Positions 63,417 to 64,000 of a stretch of DNA of 64,000 nt are shown here, piece after piece; position 1 is the stretch's first letter; each line of letters starts with the position of its first letter. Both the position numbers and the translations under genes were made by a program. The notes under the pieces are model-generated. The model saw nothing but the letters and a program-made list of their open reading frames with translations. It was not told the DNA's origin and made no database searches. The DNA comes from [Empedobacter] haloabium (lineage in GTDB: Bacteria > Pseudomonadota > Gammaproteobacteria > Burkholderiales > Burkholderiaceae_D), in assembly GCA_008011715.2 (NCBI GenBank), contig CP136508.1, forward strand, positions 5,146,001 to 5,210,000. Reading direction: 5' to 3'.

Positions 63417-64000
63417 ATGCAACGCATCCGTACCCTCTTCACCGCCGCCGCGCTGGCCGTGGCCATGACCGCCCAGGCCCACTCCGGCCACACCGGCGGC
63501 ATCCACACGCCGCCCGACCGCAAGGTCAAGGCGCCGTTCGACATCGTCCACACGAAGATCAGCACCGAGGGCAACGTGGCCGTGTTCCACGTGGCCGTCT
63601 CGGGCAAGGCCGGCGCGTCGAAGCCATCGAAGGTCGGCAAGCTGGCCGGCAGCAACGTGTTCTCGTACGTGTGGCCGACCACCTTGGACCCGGCCGTCGT
63701 CGGTTTCGACAAGGGCGCCGGCATCCTGGCGCTGGCCGTCACCTCGCACCCGGACTTCGACGACACCCCGCTGTACGACGAGAACGGCGACGGCAACCTG
63801 AAGAACGACGGCGACCTGTGGCACTCGCACTGGGTCGTGCTGCAGCCGGACGATGCCTGCGGCAAGGGCGCGCTGAAAGTGGTGGACATCCCGGAAGGCG
63901 CGAAACCGAAGCTGCCCAAGACCTGGCCAGGCCTGCCGCTGCTGATCGACAGTCCCGGCTGGAGCCCGGTTTTCAAGGAGAACGTGTTGGAAGTGCGCGT
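63417..64000 (+). CDS. Exported protein of unknown function (3' end outside window)
   Basis: The frame starts at an ATG with AGGAG 6 bases upstream and runs off the right edge after 194 codons. The signal peptide is RTLFTAAALAVAMTAQA with likely cleavage before HSGHTGG. The mature part is His-rich near its start and contains DENGDGNLKNDGD, an acidic loop like a calcium-binding EF-hand segment, followed by WHSHW. It is probably a periplasmic metal- or ligand-binding protein. It is 26 bp behind the AhpD-like gene and likely co-transcribed. No family was recognised. Confidence 0.75.
   Translation, partial: MQRIRTLFTAAALAVAMTAQAHSGHTGGIHTPPDRKVKAPFDIVHTKISTEGNVAVFHVAVSGKAGASKPSKVGKLAGSNVFSYVWPTTLDPAVVGFDKGAGILALAVTSHPDFDDTPLYDENGDGNLKNDGDLWHSHWVVLQPDDACGKGALKVVDIPEGAKPKLPKTWPGLPLLIDSPGWSPVFKENVLEVR

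Noticed and set aside
1..64000. tRNA, rRNA or riboswitch genes
   Set aside because: None could be recognised on either strand by reading; a covariance-model search would be needed to exclude small ones.

Overview
The window is GC-rich, with almost every gene in long overlapping runs. Gene content fits a betaproteobacterium, most plausibly Oxalobacteraceae (Massilia/Duganella-like). That placement is inferred from the style of the giant YD-repeat proteins with DUF4214 arrays and from codon use; there is no rRNA or other marker gene to confirm it.

Region 1 (1-34562, + strand) is a polymorphic-toxin locus. It holds two giant Rhs/YD-repeat proteins. The first is already open at the left edge of the window; the second is 5429 aa. 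Both share an unusual layout: a long YD block, an Ig-like spacer, about eight paired DUF4214 units, a second YD block, a LysM-like domain, a conserved pre-toxin segment and a variable toxin tip. The tips differ: a zincin-like metallopeptidase (HELTH) in the first and an RNase A-like CdiA-CT domain in the second. Between them lies a start-less third tip (AHH nuclease) and a 1.3-kb copied piece of Rhs core. Each tip is followed at once by a small immunity-type gene: an unassigned 76-aa protein, an ankyrin-repeat protein, and a CdiI-like protein. The three tips join the shared core at the same 20-bp coding motif, which points to cassette exchange.

Region 2 (34563-35582) is a junction: a noncoding stretch with strong inverted repeats, then a 5'-truncated IS66-type transposase remnant that directly abuts the flhA stop codon.

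Region 3 (35583-57517, - strand) is one continuous flagellar-type cluster: flgF-flgG-flgA-flgH-flgI-flgB-flgC-fliE-fliF-(fliG-like)-fliH-fliI-fliJ-(fliK-like)-flgD-flgE-(fliM-like)-fliN-fliO-fliP-(sigma-28)-TPR-hypothetical-TPR-fliQ-fliR-flhB-flhA. Most starts overlap the preceding stop, so it is probably one transcript from upstream of flgF. It encodes export gate, ATPase, MS ring, rod, hook and P/L rings. No filament, cap, hook-filament junction, stator or chemotaxis genes are present in the window. The switch proteins are reduced: the FliG-position protein is half length and lacks the torque domain, the FliM-like protein lacks the CheY-binding N-terminus, and FlgH has no lipobox cysteine.

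Region 4 (57518-64000) is housekeeping and accessory metabolism: an AT-rich intergenic region, a zinc alcohol dehydrogenase with a LysR regulator downstream, an SDR-AraC pair on the minus strand, and a MarR-type regulator with four C-terminal cysteines. The MarR gene shares a TTAGGA-type dyad with the following AhpD-like gene, which is followed by an exported protein cut off by the right edge.
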